Shown piece by piece: positions 1-8,128 of a stretch of 64,000 bases of DNA; positions within the stretch are counted from its first letter, which is position 1; each line of letters starts with the position of its first letter. Origin of the DNA: an uncultured Oscillospiraceae bacterium (lineage in GTDB: Bacteria > Bacillota > Clostridia > Oscillospirales > Oscillospiraceae); assembly GCA_944386055.1 (NCBI GenBank), contig CALWZP010000001.1:62001-126000 (forward strand). Direction: 5' to 3'. The translations under genes and the position numbers were made by a program. The notes below the pieces were generated by a model. It had not been told where the DNA came from and made no database searches. It saw only the letters and a list, made by a program, of their open reading frames with translations.

Positions 1-53
1 GGGCTTTCCTGTGAACAGGCTGTAAATTCTCGCCGCTTTGTGGATTTTCTGAC

Positions 54-82
54 TTGAAAGATATCATTCTTTCCTGTATAAT
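54..82 (+). promoter_or_regulatory. sigma-A promoter of the foldase gene
   Basis: TTGAAA (54-59) and TATAAT (77-82) are separated by 17 bases, a near-consensus housekeeping promoter. Transcription would begin near 89-90, about 200 nt ahead of the foldase start codon. Confidence 0.8.
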
Positions 83-89
83 ACCTGGA

Positions 90-296
90 GCAGCTCCGCG
101 ACGCGGGGCTGTTTGCAGGCATTTATGGCATGAATGTCTGTGCCGGTACCGCTCCAAGGCTCCAAAGCGGCCGCGCCGGCGTTCGCCGGCCCTGGCGGCG
201 TACAGGCGCCGTCACCGCCTGCGGCTGTGGCAAGAATGCGAAAGCCTTTGAGCGAGACCGCGTGTTTCATCACGAATGAGAGGACTGAATTGACCC
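90..296 (+). other. long structured 5' leader, unrecognised
   Basis: The transcript would carry about 200 nt before the coding region. Three clear hairpins are visible: arms 91-98/104-111 (CAGCTCCG with CGGGGCTG, one G-T pair), arms 120-125/131-136, and GCCGGC 175-180/185-190 with a GTTC loop. I recognise no known riboswitch, 6S, SRP or tmRNA signature and see no T-run terminator. It may be a cis-regulatory leader or a separate small RNA. Confidence 0.4.
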
Positions 297-1781
297 ATGA
301 GTGAGACCCCCAGACATGACGACGAGCTGCTCTCCCCCAAGGAACAGAAGGCCCGGAGAGAAGCCGCCGACTCCAAGCGCAAGGCCATCGTATACACCAT
401 CATCGGTGTGATCTGTGTCATCGTTGTCGCCGCTCTGCTGATCTGGAACTCCGGCTTTTTCCAGAGCCGCGCCGTGGCCATGACCGTGGACGGGGTGGAG
501 TACACCGCGCCCCAGGTAAATTATTTCTATCGCGAGATCTATAATCAGTACGCCTATTTCGGCAGCGTGGACACCTCCACCCCGCTGGACGAGCAGATCT
601 ATGACGAGGAGACCGGCCAGACCTGGGACGAGTTCTTCCGTTCCTATGCCGAGGAGTCCCTCACCACCCTCACCGTACTCTACCAGAACGCCGTGGCCGC
701 GGGGTACTCCCTCACCGATGAGGAGATCCAGGCTGTGGAGGATGAACTGACCAACTATCGGGTCACCGCCATCTCTTCCGGCTACAGCAATCTGAACAGC
801 TATCTTCGGGCGGCCTACGGCCCCTATATGACGGCGGATATCTTCCGGGAGATGCTCCAGATGCAGATCCTGGCCACCAACTACTACAATGACCAGCAGG
901 AGAGCTATTCCTACTCCCAGGACGAGCTGGAGGCCTATTACGACGAGCACAGCGACGAGCTGGACACCTTCGTTCACAATACCTGCTTCATCAGCGGCGA
1001 TGTGGAGTACTACGACACCGAGGATGAGGAGGAGGCCATGACCCAGGCCAAGGAGCTGGCCGACGCGATGGCCGCTGATCTGGAGGCCGGCGGCGACTTT
1101 GCCCAGCTGGCCCAGCAGTACACCGAGGGTCAGTCCAACCCCAACATCTACACCGATCTGGCGGTGCCCGGCAGCCAGCTCTCCTCCCTGTACGGCTCCT
1201 GGCTGCAGGATACCGCCCGGGAGAGCGGCGATGTCACCGTGATGGAGTCCTCCGCCGGCACCGGCTATTTCGTGGTGCAGTTCGTGGACCGCTATCTCCT
1301 CACCAGTGACACCGTGGATCTGCGGCACATCCTGATCCGGGCTGAGGTGGACGACGGTGCCGACGCTCCCACCCAGGCGCAGATGGACGCCGCCCGGGAG
1401 GAGGCCGAGGAGCTGCTGGCCACCTGGCAGAGCGGCGAGGCCACCGAGGACTCCTTTGCCGAGCTGGCCAACGCCAACTCCGACGACACCGGTTCCAACA
1501 CCAACGGCGGCTATTACAATGCCTACCGCGGTCAGATGATCGCAAACTTCGACAGCTGGATCTTTGACCCCGCCCGTCAGCCCGGCGATGTGGGCATCGT
1601 GGAGAACGACACCGAGGGCAGCGAGGGCTATCACATCATCTACTATATCGGTACCGACGACCCCTATTGGATGCAGCAGGCGGACGACGCGCTGCGCACC
1701 GAGGATGTGGGCGCCTGGCTGGAAGAGCTCACCGCGGATGTCACCGTGGAGCAGGGTTCCGGCATGCAGTATGTGGGCTGA
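297..1781 (+). CDS. membrane-anchored parvulin-type peptidyl-prolyl isomerase (SurA/PrsA-like foldase)
   Basis: Extracytoplasmic foldase expected to help secreted proteins fold by cis-trans isomerisation of prolyl bonds. The 494-residue product has a charged cytoplasmic N-terminus and one hydrophobic segment at about residues 31-52 without a lipobox cysteine, so it is probably an uncleaved anchor rather than a PrsA lipoprotein. A helical SurA_N-like region follows, then a parvulin domain from about residue 345, starting at DLRHILIRAEV and including the glycine loop GSNTNGGYY. The protein is very acidic outside the membrane segment. It is a single gene between a strong promoter and a strong terminator. 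The family is clear; the substrates are unknown. Confidence 0.85.
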   Translation: MSETPRHDDELLSPKEQKARREAADSKRKAIVYTIIGVICVIVVAALLIWNSGFFQSRAVAMTVDGVEYTAPQVNYFYREIYNQYAYFGSVDTSTPLDEQIYDEETGQTWDEFFRSYAEESLTTLTVLYQNAVAAGYSLTDEEIQAVEDELTNYRVTAISSGYSNLNSYLRAAYGPYMTADIFREMLQMQILATNYYNDQQESYSYSQDELEAYYDEHSDELDTFVHNTCFISGDVEYYDTEDEEEAMTQAKELADAMAADLEAGGDFAQLAQQYTEGQSNPNIYTDLAVPGSQLSSLYGSWLQDTARESGDVTVMESSAGTGYFVVQFVDRYLLTSDTVDLRHILIRAEVDDGADAPTQAQMDAAREEAEELLATWQSGEATEDSFAELANANSDDTGSNTNGGYYNAYRGQMIANFDSWIFDPARQPGDVGIVENDTEGSEGYHIIYYIGTDDPYWMQQADDALRTEDVGAWLEELTADVTVEQGSGMQYVG

Positions 1782-1797
1782 TCTGAGCCTGTTTTCC

Positions 1798-1824
1798 GGG
1801 GGCGGAGCGAAAGGCTCCGCCCCC
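1798..1824 (+). terminator. intrinsic terminator after the foldase gene
   Basis: A perfect 11-bp GC-rich stem (GGGGGCGGAGC with GCTCCGCCCCC, loop GAAAG) is followed by a T-rich tail. It ends 37 nt before the tcdA start. Confidence 0.85.
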
Positions 1825-1861
1825 GCTCTTATTCTATTTAGGAAAGGTCGGTGGTGCCGGC

Positions 1862-2581
1862 ATGGAACGGCCCTTCTCCCGCAGTGAGATGCTGCTGGGC
1901 CCGGAGAGCACCCGGCGGCTGGCTGCGGCCCATGTAATGATCTTTGGACTGGGCGGGGTAGGCGGCTGGTGTGCCGAGGCGCTGGCCCGCAGCGGGGTGG
2001 GCGCGCTCACTCTGGTGGACCACGACACGGTGGGGGTGACCAACCTCAACCGGCAGGTGGGCGCCCTGCACTCCACTTTGGGAAAGCCCAAGGCAGAGGT
2101 GACGGCCGCCCGGGTGCGGGACATCAATCCCGACTGCCGGGTCCTTTCTCTGGTGGAACGGTACGACGCCGGCAGCCGGGAGCGGTTCTTCACCCTCCCC
2201 TGCGACTACATCGTGGACGCCATCGACCTGGTCTCCTGCAAGCTGGACCTGATCCAGACCGCTGTGGAGCGGGGGATCCCCATCCTCTCCGCCCTGGGGA
2301 CAGGCAACAAGCTGGACCCCACCCTCTTCCGGGTGACTGATATCTCCAAGACTGAGGGATGTCCCCTGGCCCGGGTGGTACGCAAGGAGCTACGGGCCAG
2401 GGGGATCCTCCACCACAAGGTGGTTTTCTCTCCCGAGCCGCCCCTCACCCCCGGGGACTGCGGCGAGGCGCCGCCCCCCGGACGCCGGTCCATTCCCGGC
2501 TCGGTGCCCTGGGTGCCGGCGGCGGCGGGACTGCTGATGGCCCGGCAGGTGGTGCTGGACCTGCTGGCAAAACAGGCATAA
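1862..2581 (+). CDS. tcdA: tRNA threonylcarbamoyladenosine dehydratase (E1-like)
   Basis: ThiF/MoeB/E1-superfamily enzyme of the TcdA (CsdL/YgdL) group, which uses ATP to cyclise the t6A37 modification of ANN-decoding tRNAs to ct6A. The 239-residue length is normal. The nucleotide-binding loop GLGGVGGW lies near residue 30 and the superfamily motif NLNRQV near 60. A second conserved stretch, DYIVDAIDLVSCK, lies near 118. It has no ubiquitin-like partner gene nearby, which argues against ThiF or MoeB. The gene stands alone between two terminator hairpins. Confidence 0.85.
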   Translation: MERPFSRSEMLLGPESTRRLAAAHVMIFGLGGVGGWCAEALARSGVGALTLVDHDTVGVTNLNRQVGALHSTLGKPKAEVTAARVRDINPDCRVLSLVERYDAGSRERFFTLPCDYIVDAIDLVSCKLDLIQTAVERGIPILSALGTGNKLDPTLFRVTDISKTEGCPLARVVRKELRARGILHHKVVFSPEPPLTPGDCGEAPPPGRRSIPGSVPWVPAAAGLLMARQVVLDLLAKQA

Positions 2582-2584
2582 AAG

Positions 2585-2619
2585 GATCCCTCTCAAGGCA
2601 TACTGCCTTGGGAGGGATC
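2585..2619 (+). terminator. hairpin after tcdA that also contains the next gene's Shine-Dalgarno
   Basis: Arms 2585-2600 and 2604-2619 pair over 16 positions with one mismatch and a TAC loop, followed by TTGTCTT. The right arm contains GGGAGGG, the only plausible ribosome-binding site for the gene starting at 2627, so the stem could both end tcdA transcripts and hide that site. Confidence 0.7.
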
Positions 2620-2626
2620 TTGTCTT

Positions 2627-2983
2627 ATGAAGCGGGAACCACTGAAATTTTCCATCTCCGGCGCTCTGGCCGGGGTGGCCAACGGGCTGTTCGGCGGGGG
2701 CGGGGGCTCCATCCTGGTGCCGCTGCTCACCCGGCTGTGCAGGCTGGACCAGCGCACCGCCTTCGCCACCTCGGTGGCGGTGATCCTCCCCCTGTGCGTC
2801 CTGTCCGCCGCCATCTACCTCTTTCGGGGGAAGCTGGAGCTGATGGCCGCCCTGCCCTATCTCATCGGGGGGCTGATCGGCGGCATACTGGCGGGGAAGC
2901 TGTTCAAGGGCGTGCGGATCGCCTGGCTGCGGCGACTGTTCGCCCTGCTGCTGCTGTACGGAGGGGTGAGATGTCTGCTGTGA
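2627..2983 (+). CDS. half-size TSUP (TauE/SafE-type) membrane protein, N-terminal-type half
   Basis: Predicted integral membrane protein of the TSUP family, whose members export or import small sulfur-containing or organic anions. At 118 residues it is about half the usual length of roughly 250 and carries one family repeat, with the glycine-rich signature NGLFGGGGGSILVPLL near residues 19-34. It has three to four hydrophobic helices. Its last 13 bases overlap the second half-size TSUP gene in another frame, implying translational coupling and probably a heteromeric transporter. The substrate is unknown. Confidence 0.75.
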   Translation: MKREPLKFSISGALAGVANGLFGGGGGSILVPLLTRLCRLDQRTAFATSVAVILPLCVLSAAIYLFRGKLELMAALPYLIGGLIGGILAGKLFKGVRIAWLRRLFALLLLYGGVRCLL

Positions 2984-3363
2984 TAACTCAGTGGGTGCTC
3001 CCCATCCTCGTGGGGGCGGCCACCGGAATCCTCTCCGGCTTCGGCGTGGGCGGCGGCACCCTGCTGCTGGTGTATCTCACCACCTTCGCCGGGGTGGACC
3101 AGCACTTGGCCCAGGGCATCAACCTGCTCTACTTCCTGCCCGCCGCCCTCACCGCCCTGCCCGCCCACTGGAAAAACGGCTATATCCGCCGGGACGCGCT
3201 GCTTCCCGCCATTCTGGCGGGACTGCTTCTGTCCGGCGCCGCCGCCTGGCTGGCCACCGGGCTGGACACCGGGCTGCTGCGCCGGTGCTTCGGCGGGTTT
3301 CTGGTGATACTGGGGCTGTATGAGCTGTTTGGACCGGCCCCCGGGAAAAAAGAGGGCAACTGA
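2971..3363 (+). CDS. half-size TSUP membrane protein, C-terminal-type half
   Basis: Second half of the split TSUP pair, 130 residues with about four hydrophobic helices and its own copy of the family signature (SGFGVGGGTLLLVYL near residues 20-34). I chose the ATG inside the end of the preceding gene; GGAGGGG lies a few bases upstream and the reading frame is fully open from there. Each half keeps a complete glycine motif and its own start and stop, so a functional two-subunit carrier is more likely than a recent frameshift. The end abuts a convergent gene on the other strand. Confidence 0.7.
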   Translation: MSAVITQWVLPILVGAATGILSGFGVGGGTLLLVYLTTFAGVDQHLAQGINLLYFLPAALTALPAHWKNGYIRRDALLPAILAGLLLSGAAAWLATGLDTGLLRRCFGGFLVILGLYELFGPAPGKKEGN

Positions 3364-3367
3364 TCCC

Positions 3368-4198
3368 TCACAGGAAAAGCGCGCTCTCCTTCCGGCATGC
3401 GCCGTATTGCGCCTCCAGCTCCTCCTTATGGTAGAGAAAGCCTGGGTGGGTGAATCCCTTTGCCCCGGCGGGGCACCCTTTGACGCAGGCACAGCATTTC
3501 ATACACCGTCCCACCACGGCGGAGTCCTCCCGGCTGATGGAGCCGAGTGGGCAGTGGGCCGCGCACCAGCCGCACCTCGTGCACCGGGCCGGATCGGTGT
3601 CCGGCCTGGCCTTCAGGAAATCCCGGATCGGCTCCCCATACCGGTCCCGTGGGGTATAGTAGGGCCGCGGCGGACTGCAGCCGGGCACCTCCACCGGCCG
3701 CTCCGGCGGGCGGTCCAATTCTGCCACCCGCCGCGCCGTCCGGCGTCCCAGCTCCGCCGCAAGAGCCAGGTCCGCCTCGTCCGGCCGCCCCGCGGCCAGC
3801 GTGCGGGAGAAGGCGTGCTCCCCCACGAAGGCGCCCGCCGCCACCGGACAGAACCCATTGTTCCACAGCAGGTCCCGCAGCTCCGCCAGCGCGTCGTCAA
3901 AATTCCGGTTTCCGTACACCGCAATCGCCGCTGCGGGGGTACCCTCCCCCAGCACCCGCTCCCGCCAGAAGGGGAGCAGCAGGTTTGGAACCCTGCCCGC
4001 ATACACCGGCGTGGCCGCCAGCACCAGATCCTCCGGTCCGAACCGCAGCGTCTCCTCCCGCGTCTGGGGCAGATTGATGCAGAAGTCCGCCTGCGGCACG
4101 CCCAGCCGCGCCGCCGCCGCATCCGCCGCCGCCTTTGCCGTCCGCCTTGTAGTCCCTGTGGCGCTGAAATACACGGTACATACCCGGCTGATCCTCAT
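3368..4198 (-). CDS. EFR1-family flavodoxin/ferredoxin electron-transfer protein
   Basis: A 276-residue protein combining an N-terminal flavodoxin-like fold (FMN loop YFSATGTTRR near residue 10) with a C-terminal double-cluster ferredoxin domain. The two [4Fe-4S] motifs are visible: CTRCGWCAAHCP and CMKCCACVKGCP. Such proteins are common in anaerobic Firmicutes and are thought to shuttle low-potential electrons; the specific partner is unknown. The start was placed at MRISRV because a GGGGAGGGG site precedes it and the start overlaps the ruvX stop codon by four bases (ATGA), showing coupling. Confidence 0.85.
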   Translation of the reverse strand: MRISRVCTVYFSATGTTRRTAKAAADAAAARLGVPQADFCINLPQTREETLRFGPEDLVLAATPVYAGRVPNLLLPFWRERVLGEGTPAAAIAVYGNRNFDDALAELRDLLWNNGFCPVAAGAFVGEHAFSRTLAAGRPDEADLALAAELGRRTARRVAELDRPPERPVEVPGCSPPRPYYTPRDRYGEPIRDFLKARPDTDPARCTRCGWCAAHCPLGSISREDSAVVGRCMKCCACVKGCPAGAKGFTHPGFLYHKEELEAQYGACRKESALFL

Positions 4199-4647
4199 AT
4201 CCGCCCCTCCCCCGCCTGTCCGTCTCTGAAGTCCCCTTGCCGTATTCTCGCCAGATATCCCTCCAGGATCAGCGACGCGGCCACGGCGTCCACATTCCGT
4301 TTGTGCTGCTTCATCCGCTTTCCCGTCGCGTGGAGGATCTGATGCGCCTCCACCGTGGTGCGCCGTTCGTCCCACAGCGCCACGGGCAGGCCGGTGTTCT
4401 CCTCCATCAGTCCGGCGAACTCGCGGCACAGCTGGGCCCGTGCCCCCTCGGTGCCGTCCATGTTCCGGGGCAGTCCCACCACAATCGCCTCCACGCCCCG
4501 CTCCCGGGCCACTCTGGCCGCCTGTTCCGCCACCTGATCCCGGTCACGGCCCTGGAGCACGGCGGTATAGCCCACCAGCATCCCGCCCGCGTCCGAAACA
4601 GCCACGCCCGTCCGGACATCTCCATAGTCCAGCGCCATCACTCTCAT
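4195..4647 (-). CDS. ruvX: Holliday junction resolvase-like RuvX/YqgF
   Basis: RNase H-fold protein of the YqgF/RuvX family, implicated in 16S rRNA 5'-end processing and proposed as a Holliday junction resolvase. The 150-residue product begins MRVMALDYGDVRTGVAVSD, giving the first catalytic Asp, and contains VGLPRNMDGTEG and the later DERRTTVEA motif with acidic residues. It is the first gene of a two-gene minus-strand unit with the EFR1 gene and has its own upstream promoter. Confidence 0.9.
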   Translation of the reverse strand: MRVMALDYGDVRTGVAVSDAGGMLVGYTAVLQGRDRDQVAEQAARVARERGVEAIVVGLPRNMDGTEGARAQLCREFAGLMEENTGLPVALWDERRTTVEAHQILHATGKRMKQHKRNVDAVAASLILEGYLARIRQGDFRDGQAGEGRI

Positions 4648-4686
4648 ACCTGTACGCCACCTCTCCCGTCTGTCTGCTGTATCCCT

Positions 4687-4715
4687 ATTATAAAAGGGTT
4701 TCCCCTCCTCCGCAA
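4687..4715 (-). promoter_or_regulatory. promoter of ruvX
   Basis: On the minus strand TTGCGG (4710-4715) and TATAAT (4687-4692) are separated by 17 bases, ending 40 nt ahead of the ruvX start codon. Confidence 0.6.
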
Positions 4716-4752
4716 GCCCCGTGCAGGACTCTTTCTGCCGGTAAAAAAGCAC

Positions 4753-4780
4753 TTGACAGCGGCAGGTATGATGTGATAAA
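4753..4780 (+). promoter_or_regulatory. promoter of the rpmG-secE-nusG unit
   Basis: TTGACA (4753-4758) followed after 16 bases by GATAAA (4775-4780). The roughly 210 nt between here and rpmG contain no gene and no structure I recognise. Confidence 0.5.
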
Positions 4781-4995
4781 CTGCTTCTACCTGTGAAAGG
4801 GGCTTTTTTGTCGTGCGCATTTTTACGGTGTCTGCGCCCGGCACCCCTCACCCGCCCGGGACACAGGGAGGCAATCGCCGGAGGCCACCGTACCACATGG
4901 AACGCACTGTGTCCATTTTGTGCTGGATCCGGCCCAAAACGCCGTGTCCGGCATTTTTGCTGTCCGCGGTCAAAATCGAAGGAGGTGCCGACAAT

Positions 4996-5160
4996 ATGGC
5001 AAAGCAAGGCGCTCGTGTCAAGATCACTCTGCAGTGCTCCGAGTGCAAGCAGAGAAACTACAACACCAACAAGAACAAGAAGAACAACCCCGACCGTCTC
5101 TCGATGAACAAGTACTGCCCCTTCTGCAGAAAACATACTGTCCACAACGAGACGAAGTGA
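4996..5160 (+). CDS. rpmG: 50S ribosomal protein L33
   Basis: The 54-residue product is the zinc-ribbon form of L33, with the cysteine pairs CSEC near residue 16 and CPFC near 43. It has the basic, asparagine/lysine-rich middle typical of the family. AAGGAGG sits 8-9 bases before the ATG. It heads the classical rpmG-secE-nusG arrangement of Firmicutes. Confidence 0.95.
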   Translation: MAKQGARVKITLQCSECKQRNYNTNKNKKNNPDRLSMNKYCPFCRKHTVHNETK

Positions 5161-5193
5161 TCCGGCGAGACGGATAGGAAAGAGGGTAAATTC

Positions 5194-5421
5194 ATGGCAG
5201 AAACCGAAAAGAAGAAGGTAGGCATTTTCGGCCGCATCGCCCGCTGGTTCCGCGAGATGAAGAGCGAGCTGAAGAAGGTCCAGTGGCCCACCGCCAAGCA
5301 GACCGCCAATAACACCGGGATCGTCATCCTCTGCGTGCTCGTCGTGGGCGTGTTCATCTGGATTTTTGACGCCGTGGCCGGCGGCGTGATCGGCGCGCTG
5401 ATCTCGCTGTTCCGAGGGTAA
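5194..5421 (+). CDS. secE: preprotein translocase subunit SecE
   Basis: Small SecYEG clamp subunit of 75 residues. An amphipathic cytoplasmic helix with the conserved stretch ELKKVQWPT (about residues 26-34) precedes one transmembrane helix (about 43-66). This single-span form is usual in Gram-positive bacteria. It lies between rpmG and nusG, with only six bases to the nusG start. Confidence 0.95.
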   Translation: MAETEKKKVGIFGRIARWFREMKSELKKVQWPTAKQTANNTGIVILCVLVVGVFIWIFDAVAGGVIGALISLFRG

Positions 5422-5427
5422 GGCCCT

Positions 5428-5946
5428 ATGTCTGAGAGTGCAAAGTGGTATGTCGTCCACACCTACTCCGGCTATGAGAACACCGTGAAGGCCACCATCG
5501 AGAAGTATGTGGAAAACCGGAATCTTCACGAGTTCATCCAGGAGATCAGCATCCCCCTGGAGACCGTCACCGAGATCACGGACAACGGCCCCAAGGAAGT
5601 GGAGCGGAAGGTGTTCCCCGGCTATGTGCTGGTGAAGATGATCATGACGGACGAGTGCTGGCATGTCATCCGCAACATCCGCGGCGTCACCGGCTTCCTG
5701 GGCTCCGGCAACAACCCCATCCCCCTGACCGACGAGGATGTCCTGGCGCTGGGAGTGGAAAAGCGGGAGGTCGTCGTGGGCTATCACGAGGGGGACAGCG
5801 TGAAAATCACCGCCGGCGCCCTGGAGTCTTTCCTGGGCACCGTGGAGGAGATCGACCTGGACCACGGGAAGGTCCGCGTGGTGGTGTCCATGTTCGGCCG
5901 GGAGACGCCCGTGGAGCTGGACCTGGACCAGGTGGAGCCCGTCTAA
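5428..5946 (+). CDS. nusG: transcription termination/antitermination factor NusG
   Basis: A 172-residue NusG with the NGN domain starting KWYVVHTYSGYENTVK and a C-terminal KOW domain containing GDSVKITAGALESFLGTV. It binds RNA polymerase and modulates pausing and termination, and can connect to the ribosome through S10. The length is normal, with no extra inserted domain. Confidence 0.95.
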   Translation: MSESAKWYVVHTYSGYENTVKATIEKYVENRNLHEFIQEISIPLETVTEITDNGPKEVERKVFPGYVLVKMIMTDECWHVIRNIRGVTGFLGSGNNPIPLTDEDVLALGVEKREVVVGYHEGDSVKITAGALESFLGTVEEIDLDHGKVRVVVSMFGRETPVELDLDQVEPV

Positions 5947-6058
5947 AAATCCCCCATCCCTGCAAGCAGTTTTCGCGGCCTGCGCGCCGCCCATCGTGGG
6001 AGGAGCGGCATCCCCGCTCCGCCAAAGAAACCACATTTTTGATATGGAGGTGCTCTAA

Positions 6059-6484
6059 GTGGCACAGAAAGTAACTGGATATGTAAAGCTTCAGATCCCC
6101 GCGGGCAAGGCGACTCCCGCTCCCCCGGTGGGTCCTGCCCTGGGTCAGCACGGCGTGAACATCGCCGCTTTCACCAAGGAGTTCAACGAGCGCACCAAGA
6201 ACGACGCCGGCATGATCATCCCCGTGGTCATCACCATCTATGCCGACCGCTCCTTCACCTTCATCACCAAGACGCCCCCCGCGGCCGTCCTCATCAAGAA
6301 GGCCTGCAACATCGAGTCCGGCTCCGGCGTGCCCAACAAGACCAAGGTGGCCACCATCAGCAAGGAAGATGTGCGCAAGATCGCCGAGACCAAGATGCCC
6401 GACCTGAACGCGGCCAGCATCGAGGCGGCTATGAGCATGATCGCCGGCACTGCCCGTTCCATGGGCATCGTGGTGGGCGACTAA
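6059..6484 (+). CDS. rplK: 50S ribosomal protein L11
   Basis: The 141-residue L11 forms the GTPase-associated centre with 23S rRNA. The N-terminal segment [20 protein letters not shown] is diagnostic. The start is GTG, with GGAGGT seven bases upstream. The 112-nt gap after nusG has no obvious terminator, so read-through from nusG is likely. Confidence 0.95.
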   Translation: MAQKVTGYVKLQIPAGKATPAPPVGPALGQHGVNIAAFTKEFNERTKNDAGMIIPVVITIYADRSFTFITKTPPAAVLIKKACNIESGSGVPNKTKVATISKEDVRKIAETKMPDLNAASIEAAMSMIAGTARSMGIVVGD

Positions 6485-6504
6485 GCCGAAGGAGGGAATA
6501 GAGC

Positions 6505-7197
6505 ATGTTTAGAGGCAAGAAATATCAGGAGAGCGCCAAGCTCATCGACAAGAGCGCTCTGTACGATACCGCTGAGGCCATGGAGCTGGTGGTCAAGACC
6601 GCTCCCGCCAAGTTTGACGAGACCGTGGAGCTCCACGTGAAGCTGGGCGTTGACTCCCGCCACGCTGACCAGCAGGTTCGCGGCGCCATCGTCCTGCCCC
6701 ACGGCACCGGCAAGACCCAGCGCGTGCTGGTCTTCGCCAAGGGCGACAAGGCCGAGGCCGCCAAGGCCGCCGGCGCCGACTTCGTGGGCGAGATGGATCT
6801 GGTGGAGAAGATCCAGAAGGAGAACTGGTTCGACTACGACGTGGTCGTGGCCTCCCCCGACATGATGGGCGTTGTGGGCCGTCTGGGTAAGGTTCTGGGC
6901 CCCAAGGGCCTGATGCCCTCCCCCAAGGCCGGCACCGTCACCATGGACGTGACCAAGGCCGTCAACGAGATCAAGGCCGGTAAGGTGGAGTACCGTCTGG
7001 ACAAGACCAACATCATCCACTGCCCCATCGGCAAGGTCTCCTTCGGCCCTGAGAAGCTCTCCGAGAACTTCAGCGCGCTGATGGGCGCCATCATCAAGGC
7101 CAAGCCCGCCGCCGCCAAGGGCCAGTATATCCGCTCCTGCGTGGTGGCCTCCACCATGGGTCCCGGCGTGCGCGTCAACGCCGCCAAGCTGGCCTGA
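6505..7197 (+). CDS. rplA: 50S ribosomal protein L1
   Basis: The 230-residue L1 of the ribosomal stalk, which in many bacteria also represses its own operon by binding the mRNA. Diagnostic segments are [17 protein letters not shown] near residue 130 and GKVSFG near 175. It lies 20 bases after rplK and ends with a strong hairpin. Confidence 0.95.
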   Translation: MFRGKKYQESAKLIDKSALYDTAEAMELVVKTAPAKFDETVELHVKLGVDSRHADQQVRGAIVLPHGTGKTQRVLVFAKGDKAEAAKAAGADFVGEMDLVEKIQKENWFDYDVVVASPDMMGVVGRLGKVLGPKGLMPSPKAGTVTMDVTKAVNEIKAGKVEYRLDKTNIIHCPIGKVSFGPEKLSENFSALMGAIIKAKPAAAKGQYIRSCVVASTMGPGVRVNAAKLA

Positions 7198-7219
7198 GCA
7201 GTCTCTTCCCGTTTACTCC

Positions 7220-7250
7220 GCTCCGGCGGCCCTTTTCGGGCCGCCGGAGC
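7220..7250 (+). terminator. terminator hairpin after rplA
   Basis: A perfect 13-bp stem (GCTCCGGCGGCCC with its complement, loop TTTTC). The T-tract afterwards is weak (GTGAAATTTCCCC), so termination may be partial. Confidence 0.65.
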
Positions 7251-7281
7251 GTGAAATTTCCCCATAATCGCAAAGTTTCTG

Positions 7282-7311
7282 TTGACAGATCTTAAGGTAC
7301 TAAGATATAAT
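7282..7311 (+). promoter_or_regulatory. promoter of rplJ-rplL
   Basis: TTGACA (7282-7287) and TATAAT (7306-7311) separated by 18 bases; both boxes are perfect. Confidence 0.9.
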
Positions 7312-7317
7312 AGTTTA

Positions 7318-7477
7318 CGCGTTCAAAGACAGCAGGGGCCCTTTGGGGCGTAATTCCTGCCGAGAGTGCTTTCAAACAAGCGGGCTTACGCCTTGTTTTG
7401 ACAGTGCTGTCTCCCTGTCCTTTGGACCGGGAGATTTTTTGTTGCGCAGATATCATTTCCGGAGGTGAATTCCAAGT
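7318..7477 (+). promoter_or_regulatory. ribosomal L10 leader
   Basis: The 160-nt leader of rplJ contains the conserved region AAAGACAGCAGG followed by CCTGCCGAGAG, which matches the L10(L12)4-binding kink-turn RNA known from Firmicutes. Excess L10-L12 complex is expected to bind here and repress the operon. Identification is by sequence resemblance and context. Confidence 0.8.
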
Positions 7478-8062
7478 ATGCCAAACGCAAAAGTTCTTTC
7501 CGAGAAGCAGGCCGTGGTCGCCGCGCTCACCGAGCAGCTGCAGAACGCCGCCAGCGGCGTCCTGGTGGACTACAAGGGCATTACCGTGGCGGAGGACACC
7601 GCTCTGCGCGTGGAGCTGCGTCAGAATGATGTGACCTACGGGGTGGTGAAGAACACCCTGGCCCGGTTTGCCATGAAGAATGTCGGGCTGGATGAGCTGA
7701 CCTCTGTTCTGGAGGGTACCACCTCTCTGGCCACCAGCAGCACCGATCCCATCGCCCCCATGCGCGTCATCAACAAGTATGCCAAGCAGCTGGGTGACGG
7801 CAAGTTCACCATCAAGGGCGGCTTTATGGACGGCAAGATTCTCTCCCTGGACGAGGTGCTGGCCCTGGCTGACCTGCCCTCCAAGGATGTCCTGCAGGCC
7901 CAGGCTCTGGGCATGATGCTCGCCCCCATCACAAGCCTGGCCATCGTCCTGAAGGCCATCGCCGAGAAGGGCGGCGCTTCTGCCGCCGAGGAGACCCCCG
8001 CCGCCGAAGAGGCAGCCCCTGCCGAGGCCGCTCCCGCGGAGGAGGCACCCGCCGCCGAGTGA
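7478..8062 (+). CDS. rplJ: 50S ribosomal protein L10
   Basis: Base of the L7/L12 stalk, 194 residues. The globular domain contains GVLVDYKGITV and YGVVKNTLARFA. The C-terminus is extended by an Ala/Glu-rich tail of about 25 residues, longer than in the roughly 165-residue model proteins. GGAGGTGAATT precedes the ATG. Co-transcribed with rplL. Confidence 0.95.
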   Translation: MPNAKVLSEKQAVVAALTEQLQNAASGVLVDYKGITVAEDTALRVELRQNDVTYGVVKNTLARFAMKNVGLDELTSVLEGTTSLATSSTDPIAPMRVINKYAKQLGDGKFTIKGGFMDGKILSLDEVLALADLPSKDVLQAQALGMMLAPITSLAIVLKAIAEKGGASAAEETPAAEEAAPAEAAPAEEAPAAE

Positions 8063-8128
8063 GCGGCATCCCGCTCCCCCGGGGAGCACAATTTCAAAAA
8101 TAAACCATTCATTAGGAGGTAAATTATC

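Noticed and set aside
90-296. Foldase leader as SRP RNA, 6S RNA or tmRNA
   Set aside because: The conserved GGAAGGAAGCAGCC-type SRP loop and tmRNA features are missing, and I cannot identify a 6S central bubble with closing stems.
270-1634. Long open frame antisense to the foldase gene
   Set aside because: It is a shadow of GC-rich codon bias on the opposite strand, without a ribosome-binding site or family features; the same applies to the many other long antisense frames, for example over the purine genes and moeA.
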